DNA of 23,677 nt from a virus, in IMG/VR virus record IMGVR_UViG_3300009433_000058, positions 1 to 23,677 of that record, one strand, 5' to 3'. This document shows positions 1 through 8,654 of the stretch, one piece after another. The position numbers and the translations under genes were made by a program. Each line of letters opens with the position of its first letter. The stretch's first letter is position 1. The notes beneath the pieces are model-generated. The model was not told the DNA's origin. It saw only the letters and a program-made list of their open reading frames with translations, and did not search any database.

Positions 1-143
1 CACCACTTGGTGGTTTTGTGAATCATAGTGAAGAATTTAATTGTGAACTTATAGACATAGGACCAAATATTTACTTAATTACGACAAAAGATATTATGCC
101 GGATGAGGAATTAACTTTAAGTTATAAAACTTATTCTATTTAG
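1..143 (+). CDS. SET-domain protein, C-terminal part (5' end outside window)
   Basis: The frame is open from base 3 to a TAG at 141-143, giving the last 46 residues of a protein that begins left of the window. Seen: GGFVNHSEEFNCEL followed by DIMPDEELTLSY. These match the two diagnostic SET motifs, the NHS..(P)NC substrate/cofactor loop and the (G)EELTxxY motif near the C-terminus. SET proteins are lysine methyltransferases using S-adenosylmethionine; the target of a phage-borne one is unknown. The gene converges on the zinc-ribbon gene, and the two stop codons overlap by 4 nt. No post-SET cysteine cluster follows. The family call is fairly firm, although only a third or so of the domain is visible. 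Confidence 0.8.
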   Translation, partial: PLGGFVNHSEEFNCELIDIGPNIYLITTKDIMPDEELTLSYKTYSI

Positions 144-379
144 AACTGTTGTTTTCTTTTGGCAGCTTTACTAGCTTTTTTCTTCATCGATTCAGAAGCA
201 CCATTAGGGTTAGTATTCCAATCAATACCAACAGTTCCGTAAAGATAAACCCTATTGCTAATTTGTCTAGTAGAAATTGCTTTACATTTTTCACATTTAA
301 CCTTTGGTTCATCGTGTATTGAGTGTGTTACCTCAAACACATATTCACATTTTGAACATTTATAATCATATCTTGCCAT
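140..379 (-). CDS. FmdB-like zinc-ribbon protein (79 aa)
   Basis: Starts MARYDYKC with two CxxC pairs (C8/C11 and C29/C32), the N-terminal single zinc ribbon of the FmdB regulatory family, where Y-x-Y-x-C-xx-C is typical. The tail is lysine-rich (KKKASKAAKRKQQ), suggesting nucleic-acid contact. The start is supported by GGAGAGG just upstream. It overlaps the end of the preceding gene by 14 nt, so it is probably the last gene of the structural operon and translationally coupled. Proteins of this type are common in phage head modules, but their role is not established. Confidence 0.8.
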   Translation of the reverse strand: MARYDYKCSKCEYVFEVTHSIHDEPKVKCEKCKAISTRQISNRVYLYGTVGIDWNTNPNGASESMKKKASKAAKRKQQF

Positions 380-1109
380 TGCCTCTCCATTTTAACAGCT
401 TTCTATATGATTCTTTGAAGTATTGCTTCAAAAATACATTATTTTCTAATTCTTCATCTTTCATAGCTTGTGTCATTTGACCCACAACTAAATCAAGTTG
501 TGTTCTTTTGTAAGGAAATACTTGCATAAAAGGTGTTCCAGCTTTAATTACAAAGTCTTGCGTATCGTGAATGATTGCTGGGAAGTGTACTTGATGATAA
601 TTATCAGTTTCTACTACACCCGGCAATACAGTAAACCTTGTTTCAAACTGATACTCCGGTTGAAAGAATGCTACAGAATATCCTTTAGGTGTATATATAC
701 GCCAAGGGTTTTCAAACTTAACTGGTGTCTTAAAATCTGTAGATTTAAACTTCCAATGTGTTACTTGTTGTCCATCGTGAAATTCTAATTTAGATGGGAA
801 ACCTTTATTGTCCCACTCAAGCATCATATGGTCTCTTTGTATAAGCATATCGCACCAAAAAGGTATTACGTACCCTTGAGTTAAGAAATCCACAATGGCA
901 GGACATTTTTTTACAGTAAATGAATAGAACTGTTTTGCAGTTTCTCCTACTTTTCCGAAATAATTAGGAGGTTTCGGTTCTGGTTGTTGCTCTATTATAG
1001 ATGGCATTGTTTTGAACCATTTTGGCATATAAAAGTTTGATGGTTGAGGTGGATGTGTCTTCTCTAACCCCTCAATATCTGTTCTAAATTCAATTCCTCG
1101 AATTTTCAT
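366..1109 (-). CDS. Phage protein of unknown function (247 aa)
   Basis: A soluble-looking protein rich in aromatics and prolines, without signal peptide or membrane segment. The N-terminal stretch MPKWFKTMPSIIEQ and the motif KKCPAIVDFLTQGYVIPFWCDM resemble a family of phage and bacterial hypothetical proteins with a 'KrCPpfvDa..sGy.iPl..D' signature (DUF6065-like, from memory). Its position between the connector genes and the zinc-ribbon gene suggests a structural or assembly accessory role, which is inference. It overlaps the next gene by 14 nt. Confidence 0.7.
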   Translation of the reverse strand: MKIRGIEFRTDIEGLEKTHPPQPSNFYMPKWFKTMPSIIEQQPEPKPPNYFGKVGETAKQFYSFTVKKCPAIVDFLTQGYVIPFWCDMLIQRDHMMLEWDNKGFPSKLEFHDGQQVTHWKFKSTDFKTPVKFENPWRIYTPKGYSVAFFQPEYQFETRFTVLPGVVETDNYHQVHFPAIIHDTQDFVIKAGTPFMQVFPYKRTQLDLVVGQMTQAMKDEELENNVFLKQYFKESYRKLLKWRGNGKI

Positions 1110-1130
1110 AGCCCTCCCAGACTTTTTTAT

Positions 1131-1325
1131 TTACTTAATTGGGTATTTTTTACAAATGCTTAAGTAATCGTTTACTATATCGTCCATATCTTGAACTAAA
1201 TTAACTTTTTGCATTCTTAATGAGTTCATTTGCTCTAAAACAGCTTCCATAAACTTGTCTAGGTCAACTGCTCTTAAAAATGCTTGTCTTTGAGCCTTGT
1301 TAAATTTAATATCTTTATCTTCCAT
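1131..1325 (-). CDS. Small helical protein, unknown (64 aa)
   Basis: Predominantly helical and charged (KFNKAQRQAFLRAVDLDKFMEAVLEQMNSL), with no cysteines and no membrane segment. It lies 9 nt after the connector gene and 21 nt before the 247-aa gene, same strand, so it is almost certainly in the structural operon. The connector's TAG stop is in frame with this ATG, four codons upstream; with a normal stop this is coincidence. Function not recognised. Confidence 0.65.
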   Translation of the reverse strand: MEDKDIKFNKAQRQAFLRAVDLDKFMEAVLEQMNSLRMQKVNLVQDMDDIVNDYLSICKKYPIK

Positions 1326-1334
1326 GACTACAGT

Positions 1335-2021
1335 CTAGTCTAAAATTGATGCAGATGTGAAGTATTGTCTCTTATATTTAGTTAATACTGATTTATCTTG
1401 AGTATTAAGTATTTCTTGGTTCATTAAATCTACAACTGACTCATATTTTGCTTTATAATCACCGATGGATTCTTCTGTTACTAACTGAAACTGTGAATCT
1501 GTTGAATTATCAGCGTTATGAGTTGAAACTTCACCAGTTGATTGTTGAGATGAGAGTGCTGCTGAAGCTGTAAATAACCTTCCAGCTGCTCTAGCACTAA
1601 TAAATTTTAAGTCTGATGGTATGTTCTCTGCTGTTACTTCTGAATCTGAGTAACCAGCTGCATAAGTAAGTACAACATTTTGTAATCTAATATCTGACCA
1701 TCTTTTGTTATTTGTTCTTTTGATTTTTCCTGTTTGTTTATAAGCAACATAATGTTCTTCATTACCTTCTGTATATAGAACTGAGTCTTCATATAGTGAA
1801 GTAACTGAAATTATTGGTGCTACTGAAGTAAATAGTTCTTCTTGATTAGCCCCATCAAATGTGTCAACTATAGCTCCATTATATTCGAGCTCATAACCAA
1901 CAAAATTTTTAATTGCTGCGTCTGCTGCCGGTATAAAAATATCAGTGATGTTTGTCTCATCACTTGCTGAAACGTCTATACCAATAGCCTTTTTAACGTC
2001 TGAAACAGAAGAGAGTGCCAT
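1335..2021 (-). CDS. Head-tail connector protein, gp6-like (228 aa)
   Basis: The N-terminus (SSVSDVKKAIGIDVSAS.. ITDIFIPAADAAIKNFVGYEL) shows the helical pattern of HK97 gp6-type connectors: 'dvk..lgi..sddd..l..li..A...i..ytG'. Those form a ring beneath the portal and join head to tail. At 228 aa it is about twice the usual length, with a C-terminal extension rich in Ser, Gln and acidic residues. It ends in TAG. Its place downstream of capsid, protease and portal fits. The family call is moderately sure; the extension is unexplained. Confidence 0.7.
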   Translation of the reverse strand: MALSSVSDVKKAIGIDVSASDETNITDIFIPAADAAIKNFVGYELEYNGAIVDTFDGANQEELFTSVAPIISVTSLYEDSVLYTEGNEEHYVAYKQTGKIKRTNNKRWSDIRLQNVVLTYAAGYSDSEVTAENIPSDLKFISARAAGRLFTASAALSSQQSTGEVSTHNADNSTDSQFQLVTEESIGDYKAKYESVVDLMNQEILNTQDKSVLTKYKRQYFTSASILD

Positions 2022-2031
2022 TGGCTAAACC

Positions 2032-2286
2032 TTACTTGTCTTCTACGTCTTCTGGCTTAACGGCTTTATTTTCAATTGATTTTTTGGTTGATTTTTTCTT
2101 AGGAGCTTCTTCTTTAGGAGCTGCTTTTTTAACGCCCCAACCATGCTTTGCTAGGTAATCTGAATTGTATTCATGACCTTTTTTAGCAATCTTTGAAGCT
2201 TGACCACTAACACCGGAAACATCTCCTTCATAGAGACTTCCGTCTGCTAATTTCCAAATATCATTTTCTACTTTTATATATTCCAT
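2032..2286 (-). CDS. Small lysine-rich protein in the head module (84 aa)
   Basis: The N-terminal 50 residues are mixed (MEYIKVENDIWKLADGSLYEG) and may form a small beta domain. They are followed by a low-complexity Lys/Ala/Pro/Glu tail (KKAAPKEEAPKKKSTKKS). It lies between the major capsid gene and the connector gene, separated from the former by a strong hairpin (2321-2347). Position suggests a head decoration, head-completion or tail-chaperone role, but no family is recognised. Confidence 0.65.
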   Translation of the reverse strand: MEYIKVENDIWKLADGSLYEGDVSGVSGQASKIAKKGHEYNSDYLAKHGWGVKKAAPKEEAPKKKSTKKSIENKAVKPEDVEDK

Positions 2287-2320
2287 TTTTGTTCCTTAAT
2301 AAAAAAAATTTAATAGTTCT

Positions 2321-2347
2321 ATCTGGGGCAGGGTCACTACCCCAGAT
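2321..2347 (-). terminator. Hairpin after the major capsid gene (partial terminator/attenuator)
   Basis: ATCTGGGG and CCCCAGAT (8 bp) enclose an 11-nt loop, 13 nt after the capsid stop. On the minus strand a T-run (2301-2308) follows only after about 12 nt, so termination may be partial. Such a site would allow more capsid mRNA than downstream mRNA. Confidence 0.55.
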
Positions 2348-2360
2348 AATATTGAACTAA

Positions 2361-3584
2361 TTACATGTTTGTAATCTTACAGAAAGCTTCTTGTCTGTAA
2401 ACAGCAAGACCGACTCTCATTGTAGCTCTAATAGCTAGTTTTCCTTTAAGGAAAAAGTCGCTATGTGAGTCTGAGACAGCTAAGTCTAGACCACTTCGCA
2501 TTACAACGTGAGCTGCTTCGCCACCACCGAATTTACCAACAAGTACGGTACCTGCTGCTATTGCAGTGGAAGCTACGACTGGAAGACCCCAAATTCTTGG
2601 AGCAGCATCAGCACCAAAGCCACCAGCAACCACAAATAATGGGTTCTTAGAACCACTTGTGTCTACTTCTGTGACTGCAGTTACGATGTCGTACCAGTCT
2701 GATGGATGCATAATTATTGCATCTGGTTCTACGAAAGCATCTTTTCTGATTTCAGTGATTGCTTGGTAGATTTGACCAATTTTTCCTAGTTCACCAGCGT
2801 ATGGTAAAGCGTAGTTAAATGTATTGATTCCAGATTTTGTTAATACACCTTCCATGTTTGGAGCAGAACCGTCTCCGGAAAGGAGTTGGTTGTCCAAACG
2901 TAGTTTCATCATTGTTCCTAGTCTTGAGTTGACATAACCTTGAATTCCATTTACATCTGCTAACAATTCTTCTGTTACAGGCAAGAAAACACCGACCTTA
3001 CGGATTGGTGCAGTTTGCTCTGTGAAGTCAAGCTCAGCTTCAGCTGTAGTAGCTTCTTCTGATTGCTCGGCAGCAGCATTTGTGAAAGTTGTTTCTTCCA
3101 TATATGCAAATGAATTTTGGCTTGTTTCAATCTGGTCGAATAGACCAATGACAGCGTCTGGGTCTCTAAGAGCTGACTCTAAGATTCCCGGTTGTCTTAA
3201 TACTTCCGGAGGGAAGGATGCAGTAAGTCCGGCACCTAATGTTGCCTTTTCACCATATGCTGGTGAGAACTTTACTGTTGAGTCTATACCTTTGACTCCA
3301 TCTTCTTTGTAGCCTTTATAAGCATCAGAATTAACGAATGCTTCACCTACAGTAGATGGACCAGCTTGTGGCTCTTCTGATGCATAAACTTCTTGCTCCA
3401 TAGCTTTTTCATTTTTAGCTTTGGTACGCTCTAAGTTTTCTGCGTCAATAAGACCAGCAAGCTCAGTGTTAAGACCTTTGATTTTTTCTTTTGCTTCTGG
3501 GGTATATTTACCTTCAGTTGCAGAATCAAAAGCCTCTTTTAACTCAGCCCTTACCTTGGAAATGTCTTCTTTATAATTTGCCAT
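2361..3584 (-). CDS. Major capsid protein, HK97 fold (407 aa)
   Basis: The layout is that of an HK97-type capsid protein. An N-terminal charged coiled-coil region (about residues 1-75, KVRAELKEAFDSATEGKY.. LNTELAGLIDAENLER) serves as built-in scaffold (delta domain) and is normally removed by the prohead protease. The shell domain follows, with family-typical stretches such as APIRKVGVFLPVTEELLADV, RLDNQLLSGDGSAPNMEGVL, AIIMHPSDWYDIV and a C-terminal FLKGKLAIRATMRVGLAVYRQEAFCKI. Protease lies immediately upstream and connector downstream, as in HK97-like head modules. No separate scaffold gene is seen, consistent with a fused delta domain. Confidence 0.93.
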   Translation of the reverse strand: MANYKEDISKVRAELKEAFDSATEGKYTPEAKEKIKGLNTELAGLIDAENLERTKAKNEKAMEQEVYASEEPQAGPSTVGEAFVNSDAYKGYKEDGVKGIDSTVKFSPAYGEKATLGAGLTASFPPEVLRQPGILESALRDPDAVIGLFDQIETSQNSFAYMEETTFTNAAAEQSEEATTAEAELDFTEQTAPIRKVGVFLPVTEELLADVNGIQGYVNSRLGTMMKLRLDNQLLSGDGSAPNMEGVLTKSGINTFNYALPYAGELGKIGQIYQAITEIRKDAFVEPDAIIMHPSDWYDIVTAVTEVDTSGSKNPLFVVAGGFGADAAPRIWGLPVVASTAIAAGTVLVGKFGGGEAAHVVMRSGLDLAVSDSHSDFFLKGKLAIRATMRVGLAVYRQEAFCKITNM

Positions 3585-3613
3585 TATATTATTTCTCCAA
3601 AATAAATTATTAC

Positions 3614-4954
3614 TTATACTTCGTCGTCTAGTTCTATTTCAAGTGAATCTGCAATTAATGCTTGTCCCTCTGCGAATAAAGCGTCAATCTCATCATCTAC
3701 TTCTTCTAAAGAAGGAGCTTCTGTTTCAACTTCAACTTCAGACTCTTCGGTCTCAGAATCAGAATCATCTTCAACAGTTTCTTCAACATCAATAACTTCT
3801 ACTTCAGCTTCTGCTTCAGCAACTTCTGCATCCTCTTGAATTTCTTCAACAGGAGCTTCATTAACTGGAGCTTCTTCCTCTGTAGGAGTTTCATCAGTAT
3901 CAGAAACTTCATCTAAGATAGAATCTATTTCTGTCCAAGCGTCATTTAAGTCCTCTTGAACTGCTCTAAGAGCAGAACTAGCATTCTCCGATATTACTCT
4001 TCCATCTTTTTCACGTAAGACTGAAATTGCTTTCGCTCTTACAATGAGGCTCTCTAATGCTGCAAGCACATCTTTAACCTCGTCAGAAAAACGTTTTCCT
4101 GTCATGCTGGAATCGTCATCTGAAATCTTTAAATCTTTTTCTTTATCTTTGGCACACTTGCCACTATCGCTATAATCACAAGAGCCATACTTTTCTTCAG
4201 TAACTACTGCATGTTTTTCACAGTTGCAATTACAGGAAGACTCTTCTGAAGCCTCTTCTCCACCTTTGGAGTTGTTGCTAATCATTTCCTCATATGATTC
4301 ATGAGTTGCACATGGCATATAAACTTCTTTACCATCCATTTCATGAATGTGTGTACCAGAACAACCTAATTCTTCTGCTCTTTTTGCAGCATCTTCTTGG
4401 TTGTCAAAAATATCTTCTTCGTTTGCTGCTTTCTCTTCAGATATATTTTCTGATTCATAAACAGCTTCTTCGCCAGACTTAATTGCGAGTGTGTAAGTCT
4501 CTCTGTTAGCACCCACGAGTACTGGGCTAACTTCGAAGACTTCTAAATCTTTTAAGAAACGAACATCTATTTCGTCTTCCATACCGTCTTTTTTAAACTT
4601 ACCGGATTCATAGTCGTTAATACGGAAACCGAAAGACCATTCTTGTAGGTTACCCATTTCTTTTGCTAGATTATAAGCTTCCCTACCAGCCTCAGTTTCC
4701 ATAAAGAAACTTCCTGTGAATGTAGCTTTACTGTCATCTGAAGTTATGACACCTTTTCCAATTGGCTGGTCCCACTTGTGTGCAAACACCATTGGGACTT
4801 GGTTATCCTTGAATCCAGACTTTATTGAACCCGGAAGAACAACATCGCCGTCTGTGTCGACATTGTTGAAAACTGAAAATACAGCTTCTACACTTCCTTT
4901 TTCGTCATCAGTAGTTTTAAACTCTATTGATTTATTAAATTTGTTATTTTCCAT
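3614..4954 (-). CDS. Prohead protease with long acidic C-terminal extension (446 aa)
   Basis: Residues about 8-165 are a herpes-protease-fold prohead protease (HK97 gp4/S78 type). Seen: VDTDGDVVLPGSI, catalytic His59 in VFAHKWDQPIGKG, catalytic Ser107 in EWSFGF, and LEVFEVSPVLVGANRET. It would cleave the capsid delta domains during maturation. After it comes DAAKRAEELGCSGTHIH..YMPCATHESYE, a Cys/His motif that I recall from other environmental phage proteases, then SCNCNC, then about 150 residues dominated by Glu, Asp, Ser and Val. Usual family length is about 200 aa, so more than half is extension, possibly a scaffold-like part. Confidence 0.9.
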   Translation of the reverse strand: MENNKFNKSIEFKTTDDEKGSVEAVFSVFNNVDTDGDVVLPGSIKSGFKDNQVPMVFAHKWDQPIGKGVITSDDSKATFTGSFFMETEAGREAYNLAKEMGNLQEWSFGFRINDYESGKFKKDGMEDEIDVRFLKDLEVFEVSPVLVGANRETYTLAIKSGEEAVYESENISEEKAANEEDIFDNQEDAAKRAEELGCSGTHIHEMDGKEVYMPCATHESYEEMISNNSKGGEEASEESSCNCNCEKHAVVTEEKYGSCDYSDSGKCAKDKEKDLKISDDDSSMTGKRFSDEVKDVLAALESLIVRAKAISVLREKDGRVISENASSALRAVQEDLNDAWTEIDSILDEVSDTDETPTEEEAPVNEAPVEEIQEDAEVAEAEAEVEVIDVEETVEDDSDSETEESEVEVETEAPSLEEVDDEIDALFAEGQALIADSLEIELDDEV

Positions 4955-4999
4955 ATCTCACTCGCTTTAATATATACCTTTCATATATCATATACTATT

Positions 5000-7273
5000 C
5001 TAATCTGTCAAATCGTCAGTGTTCCCGGTAATTAGGTCAATAGCCTTCTTACGTCGTTCATCTTCCTTTTTTTTCTGTTCATTGACAATTTTCTTCATTG
5101 CAGATACGCCAGATTTCGTTACGCCACCCCATTTCATGACAGCAATAATTCCATTCAAACGAGTGTTTCCTTGATGACGAGACATAAAACGTTCTCGTCT
5201 TTTTACCCAGCTAAGTACTGAAGCACTTTTATCTCCTGCTTTGTACTTTGTCCAGTTTCTGTAGGCGTCATTACCTGTAAATGAAGTAGGAGGGTTACCA
5301 CCGGTACCAGCTCTTCTCCATATTTTTGGGTAATTCTTTTTTAAGTTGTCTACATATGCTTTATCTGGAAATTGTTTAAAATTTGAATTACTCAAACTAA
5401 TTTTTTGATTATCTCCAGAGCTAGGAAAATTTGTTATATCTTTCGGAGCTTTAGCTGATTTTTTAGAACTTAGAGGGTGACCACTAGGAAGTAAGTCTTG
5501 GTCAAAAGCTGTTCTTGGAAATTTACCTTTTAATCCTTTCAAAAAGGCGTTACTTCTGGCTATTCCCCACTGGGTTGCTGAAGAAACATTACCTCGCACT
5601 GAAGCTGGGTTAGTTCTATAGGCACCAACACCTCGTCTGAAGACAGCTGCCAACATTCCATAACTTGCTCTATATTTTGGATTCTTTGCATTGTGGTCTT
5701 CTACTTTCTTTTGTAATACTTTTTTAACCTTAGCTGATATCGGAGCAGCTTTCAATTCAATCGGAACAAACTCAGATTCTGCTGAAGAAAATTCCATACC
5801 TAAATCAATAGTTATTGTTTTCTTTGTGGGTTTTCTTTTACCAATAGTTCTTTTAGTTCTACGAACTTCTGGTTGAAATCTAGATGTATTTAAAGTAGCT
5901 TTTTCATCATCTTCTTCTTGTGCAATTGCAGAAGGGACGGGCTCCTCATCTGTTGAGTTCATAATCCCTGTATCACCTTCTGCCACTGCAATCATATTTA
6001 ATGGTCTAAGGTATACATCGTGACTATTATCAGTGTCAAGTCCCAAAGCTCTTCTAGCTTCACCAACAGTAACAAAGCCACCCTGTACACCAGAGTTCAT
6101 TGTTAATACTTGGTCTTTTTTATCGCCTGCTAATGCTCTAACTTGGTCTAAATCGAAAGCACAAAAATATTCGTAATTATCTTTTTCAAAATTATCATGT
6201 AATAATTGATGTGAAATTTCTTGAGCAACTGCACTCCACATAGGAATCATTTTTTGTTCTGTAAAGAACTCTCTTAATTCTTTCGTATTGTTGTAGGTCG
6301 CTGCGTCCAATCCAGCCCCGAGTCCGGCGAGAATTGCTGGGACTCCAAGTACAGAAGAAACTCTCTCTTCTGGCAATCTTCTTAATTGTTTAAGATTCAT
6401 TTGTTCTGGTGTAAATGAAACTACATCTACATCCATAGAGCCAGTCATAATCATTGGTGCACCTCTATTGGCACCAGCGAATTTTGATTTGAAAGACTGA
6501 GCAATTGCTTCAGCTTCTTCTCTACTTGGTCCACCCATTGTGTCGTCTTTAGGACTTAAGATAACTCCCGGAACAGCCATATTGTGCAACAAAGCTACGG
6601 AGAATTGTCCAGCTGCTTCATCACCAGCTAGTTCTCTCATAACTGAACGTAGTGGTGCAAAACCTCTACGATGGTCGTCTGGGTCCATACCTTGACGTAC
6701 GTGAACCATATTTTCTCTTGGTATTTCTATATAGTCTGCATTGAGTTGATTACCTTTTTGAACAGCGTGGTATTCATAGTGAGTAATTAATTCTCTTTCG
6801 TTACCTCTTACTTTTACATAAGAAGGCATTAATGGGACAAGCTGAACAACATTACCTTGACCGTCTTTGACTTTCAGTAAGAAAGCATCACCGTGTGCAG
6901 ATAATGAAGTAACTATATAGTGAGAAAGAATGTTACCAGAGATAAATTCATTTGGTCTTTGCATTAAAACTTCTAATGGATGATTTGTAATTTCTGCTTT
7001 ACCTTGGTCTGTTTTTTTATAAACTTTAAGCATTGGCTCAGCAAAAGAAGTTGCCAATACGTTAAGACATGCGACTACAGCTGAATTACCGAGTCCATCA
7101 CCTAGTTCATCAATTAATTTTTGTGGAAAATAACCAGATTGGGTATTGTATCCCCAAACTGAACCTTGAACTTGTTCGTATTTGTCAAGTGGTCCTCTTT
7201 TGACAGTTAATCTTTGTGGTGGAGCTTGCAAGTATTCTGCTGCTCGCTTAAAAAAACTTTTATCTTCAGCCAT
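5000..7273 (-). CDS. Portal protein with two extra C-terminal domains (757 aa)
   Basis: Residues about 25-440 are an HK97-family portal: VWGYNTQSGYFPQKLIDELG, NSAVVACLNVLATSFAEPMLKVYKK, HPLEVLMQRPNEFISG, GVPAILAGLGAGLDAATYNN. It forms the dodecameric DNA gate that docks the terminase. Normal length is 400-500 aa. Here a second domain (about 510-620, YRASYGMLAAVFRRGVGAY..ATQWGIARSNAFL..DQDLLPSGHP) and a third (about 625-735, KISLSNSNFKQFPDKAYVDN..SWVKRRERFMSRHQ) follow. Both resemble domains found fused to or near phage head proteins (the first DUF5824-like, from memory). The ATG directly abuts the terminase TAA, and the SD lies inside the terminase gene. Ends in TAG. Confidence 0.92.
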   Translation of the reverse strand: MAEDKSFFKRAAEYLQAPPQRLTVKRGPLDKYEQVQGSVWGYNTQSGYFPQKLIDELGDGLGNSAVVACLNVLATSFAEPMLKVYKKTDQGKAEITNHPLEVLMQRPNEFISGNILSHYIVTSLSAHGDAFLLKVKDGQGNVVQLVPLMPSYVKVRGNERELITHYEYHAVQKGNQLNADYIEIPRENMVHVRQGMDPDDHRRGFAPLRSVMRELAGDEAAGQFSVALLHNMAVPGVILSPKDDTMGGPSREEAEAIAQSFKSKFAGANRGAPMIMTGSMDVDVVSFTPEQMNLKQLRRLPEERVSSVLGVPAILAGLGAGLDAATYNNTKELREFFTEQKMIPMWSAVAQEISHQLLHDNFEKDNYEYFCAFDLDQVRALAGDKKDQVLTMNSGVQGGFVTVGEARRALGLDTDNSHDVYLRPLNMIAVAEGDTGIMNSTDEEPVPSAIAQEEDDEKATLNTSRFQPEVRRTKRTIGKRKPTKKTITIDLGMEFSSAESEFVPIELKAAPISAKVKKVLQKKVEDHNAKNPKYRASYGMLAAVFRRGVGAYRTNPASVRGNVSSATQWGIARSNAFLKGLKGKFPRTAFDQDLLPSGHPLSSKKSAKAPKDITNFPSSGDNQKISLSNSNFKQFPDKAYVDNLKKNYPKIWRRAGTGGNPPTSFTGNDAYRNWTKYKAGDKSASVLSWVKRRERFMSRHQGNTRLNGIIAVMKWGGVTKSGVSAMKKIVNEQKKKEDERRKKAIDLITGNTDDLTD

Positions 7274-8536
7274 TTAGTAAGCTTCCCATTTTCTCTTAGT
7301 TGCACTTTGTAAACAAGCGTACGCCAATACATCAACTGTATCGTCGTGCTCTCCAACTGGAAAAGTTAGTAACTCTCGCTCTACTGCAAGAATCCAGTCT
7401 TTATCTTTAGGAAAGTATACTTGTCCTCTCTCCATCTTAGCAGACAAAGGAAGTGCCCGTGAACGCTTGTCTTTATCAGCTCTTAATTCTTTGATTCTAA
7501 GACCTTCTCTTCTAGCGAACTGAACTATTGCTAACTGATAACCAGCACGCTCAATTCCTACCCATTCAAGATTGTGTATTCCAACCATTCTTTTTATTTG
7601 AGGAACAATGTCCGGTGCTTCAACTCTATCTCTAAACATGTCTAGTAAAAATAGTTTATCATCTTCAATGTTGTGACCAAATACACCAATAACGGTATAG
7701 TCAGCAGATTCTTTTGTGGAAACAGCTAAGTCAACAGTAGCAAATTTGACTAAGTCTTTGTCTATGTCATATTTTTTGCCATCTGCCCATACCGTTCCTA
7801 CCCCTTCTTTATAATAATTAAACCATTCAGTTCTGAATACTTGAGCACCTTCAGATATAAAATCAGCTAAATACTCTTGAGCAAAAACTAATTCACCTAA
7901 ATCTTCTCTTGCTGACTCTACTTCTGCTGGGTCAATCATTGGATTAGAAACAGTTGGGTATTGGAATCTAGCCCAATCTTCTGCTGTATCTGCTTTTTCC
8001 CATAATTTATAAAACCAATTGTCCATTCCTATAGGCGTACTGATAAATAATGCAGAACCTTTATTTTCTGTAAGAGTAGGACGAAGTACTTCTGTCCAAG
8101 TTTCTTCTCTTACGAAAGCAGCCTCATCCATAACAAGATAATGCAAACCTTCACCTCTTAATCTTTGTGGATTATCAGCAGATTTAACAGCAATAGAACC
8201 ACCACCGGGAAAATGTACAGTCATATCACCGACTTTTACATCTACACCAGCATCTTTAGGAAAAACACCTGCTGCTGCTACAACATCACGCCAACCAACT
8301 CTAGCTATTGCGAATGTAGGTGCAACCCACCAAACTCTACCACCTGCTAATGCTTTTTCCATGCATAATTGCACTCCAAGCCTTGATTTACCAAAACGAC
8401 GACCAGCACATAATATTTTCCAACGTGCTTCACTGTCTCTCACTTCTTGCTGTGCTTCGTGAAGAGGTGGAAATTTTATGTCAAGATACTTTTTCTTCTG
8501 TACTGGTGTGTCTTCAAGAATGTCTCTATTACCCAT
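7274..8536 (-). CDS. Terminase large subunit (420 aa)
   Basis: DNA-packaging motor. The N-terminal ATPase shows Walker A CAGRRFGKS (about 43-51), Walker B LHYLVMDEAAF (D137, E138) and the coupling motif FISTP (about 164-168). The C-terminal RNase H-fold nuclease shows FATVDLAVS (D269), WVGIERAGYQ (E329) and GEHDDTVDVLAYA (D398/D399, D402). Length is typical. The family is that of HK97-like siphophage terminases. It is the first gene of the head operon. The small subunit is not adjacent; the only candidate is 6 kb away at 14685-15104. Confidence 0.95.
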   Translation of the reverse strand: MGNRDILEDTPVQKKKYLDIKFPPLHEAQQEVRDSEARWKILCAGRRFGKSRLGVQLCMEKALAGGRVWWVAPTFAIARVGWRDVVAAAGVFPKDAGVDVKVGDMTVHFPGGGSIAVKSADNPQRLRGEGLHYLVMDEAAFVREETWTEVLRPTLTENKGSALFISTPIGMDNWFYKLWEKADTAEDWARFQYPTVSNPMIDPAEVESAREDLGELVFAQEYLADFISEGAQVFRTEWFNYYKEGVGTVWADGKKYDIDKDLVKFATVDLAVSTKESADYTVIGVFGHNIEDDKLFLLDMFRDRVEAPDIVPQIKRMVGIHNLEWVGIERAGYQLAIVQFARREGLRIKELRADKDKRSRALPLSAKMERGQVYFPKDKDWILAVERELLTFPVGEHDDTVDVLAYACLQSATKRKWEAY

Positions 8537-8550
8537 TATTTCTCTAGTCT

Positions 8551-8580
8551 ACTATACTTATTTACGGATATTCTGGGTAA
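8551..8580 (-). promoter_or_regulatory. Possible weak promoter for the head operon
   Basis: TATAGT (8551-8556) lies 14 nt upstream of the terminase ATG and 18 nt from a poor -35 (TTACCC, 8575-8580). It lacks the features of the strong promoters elsewhere in the window, so it may be a late, activator-dependent promoter. Expression of the head module must start near here, because a strong terminator (8623-8644) blocks entry from the right. Confidence 0.3.
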
Positions 8581-8622
8581 CTAGAGTCTCCTCTATTTTA
8601 CTACTAATTATAGAAAAAAACT

Positions 8623-8644
8623 AAACCCCTCGAAAGAGGGGTTT
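8623..8644. terminator. Intrinsic terminator, usable in both directions
   Basis: A 9-bp stem AAACCCCTC/GAGGGGTTT is closed by a GAAA tetraloop. On the minus strand it is followed by TTTAGTTTTTTT. It ends the small-gene operon that starts at 10613 and insulates the head operon. On the plus strand a shorter T-run follows. Confidence 0.9.
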
Positions 8645-8654
8645 TGTTCAAGGA

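Noticed and set aside
2301-2347. Strong terminator after the capsid gene
   Set aside because: The stem is good but the T-run is about 12 nt away, so it is listed only as a partial terminator.
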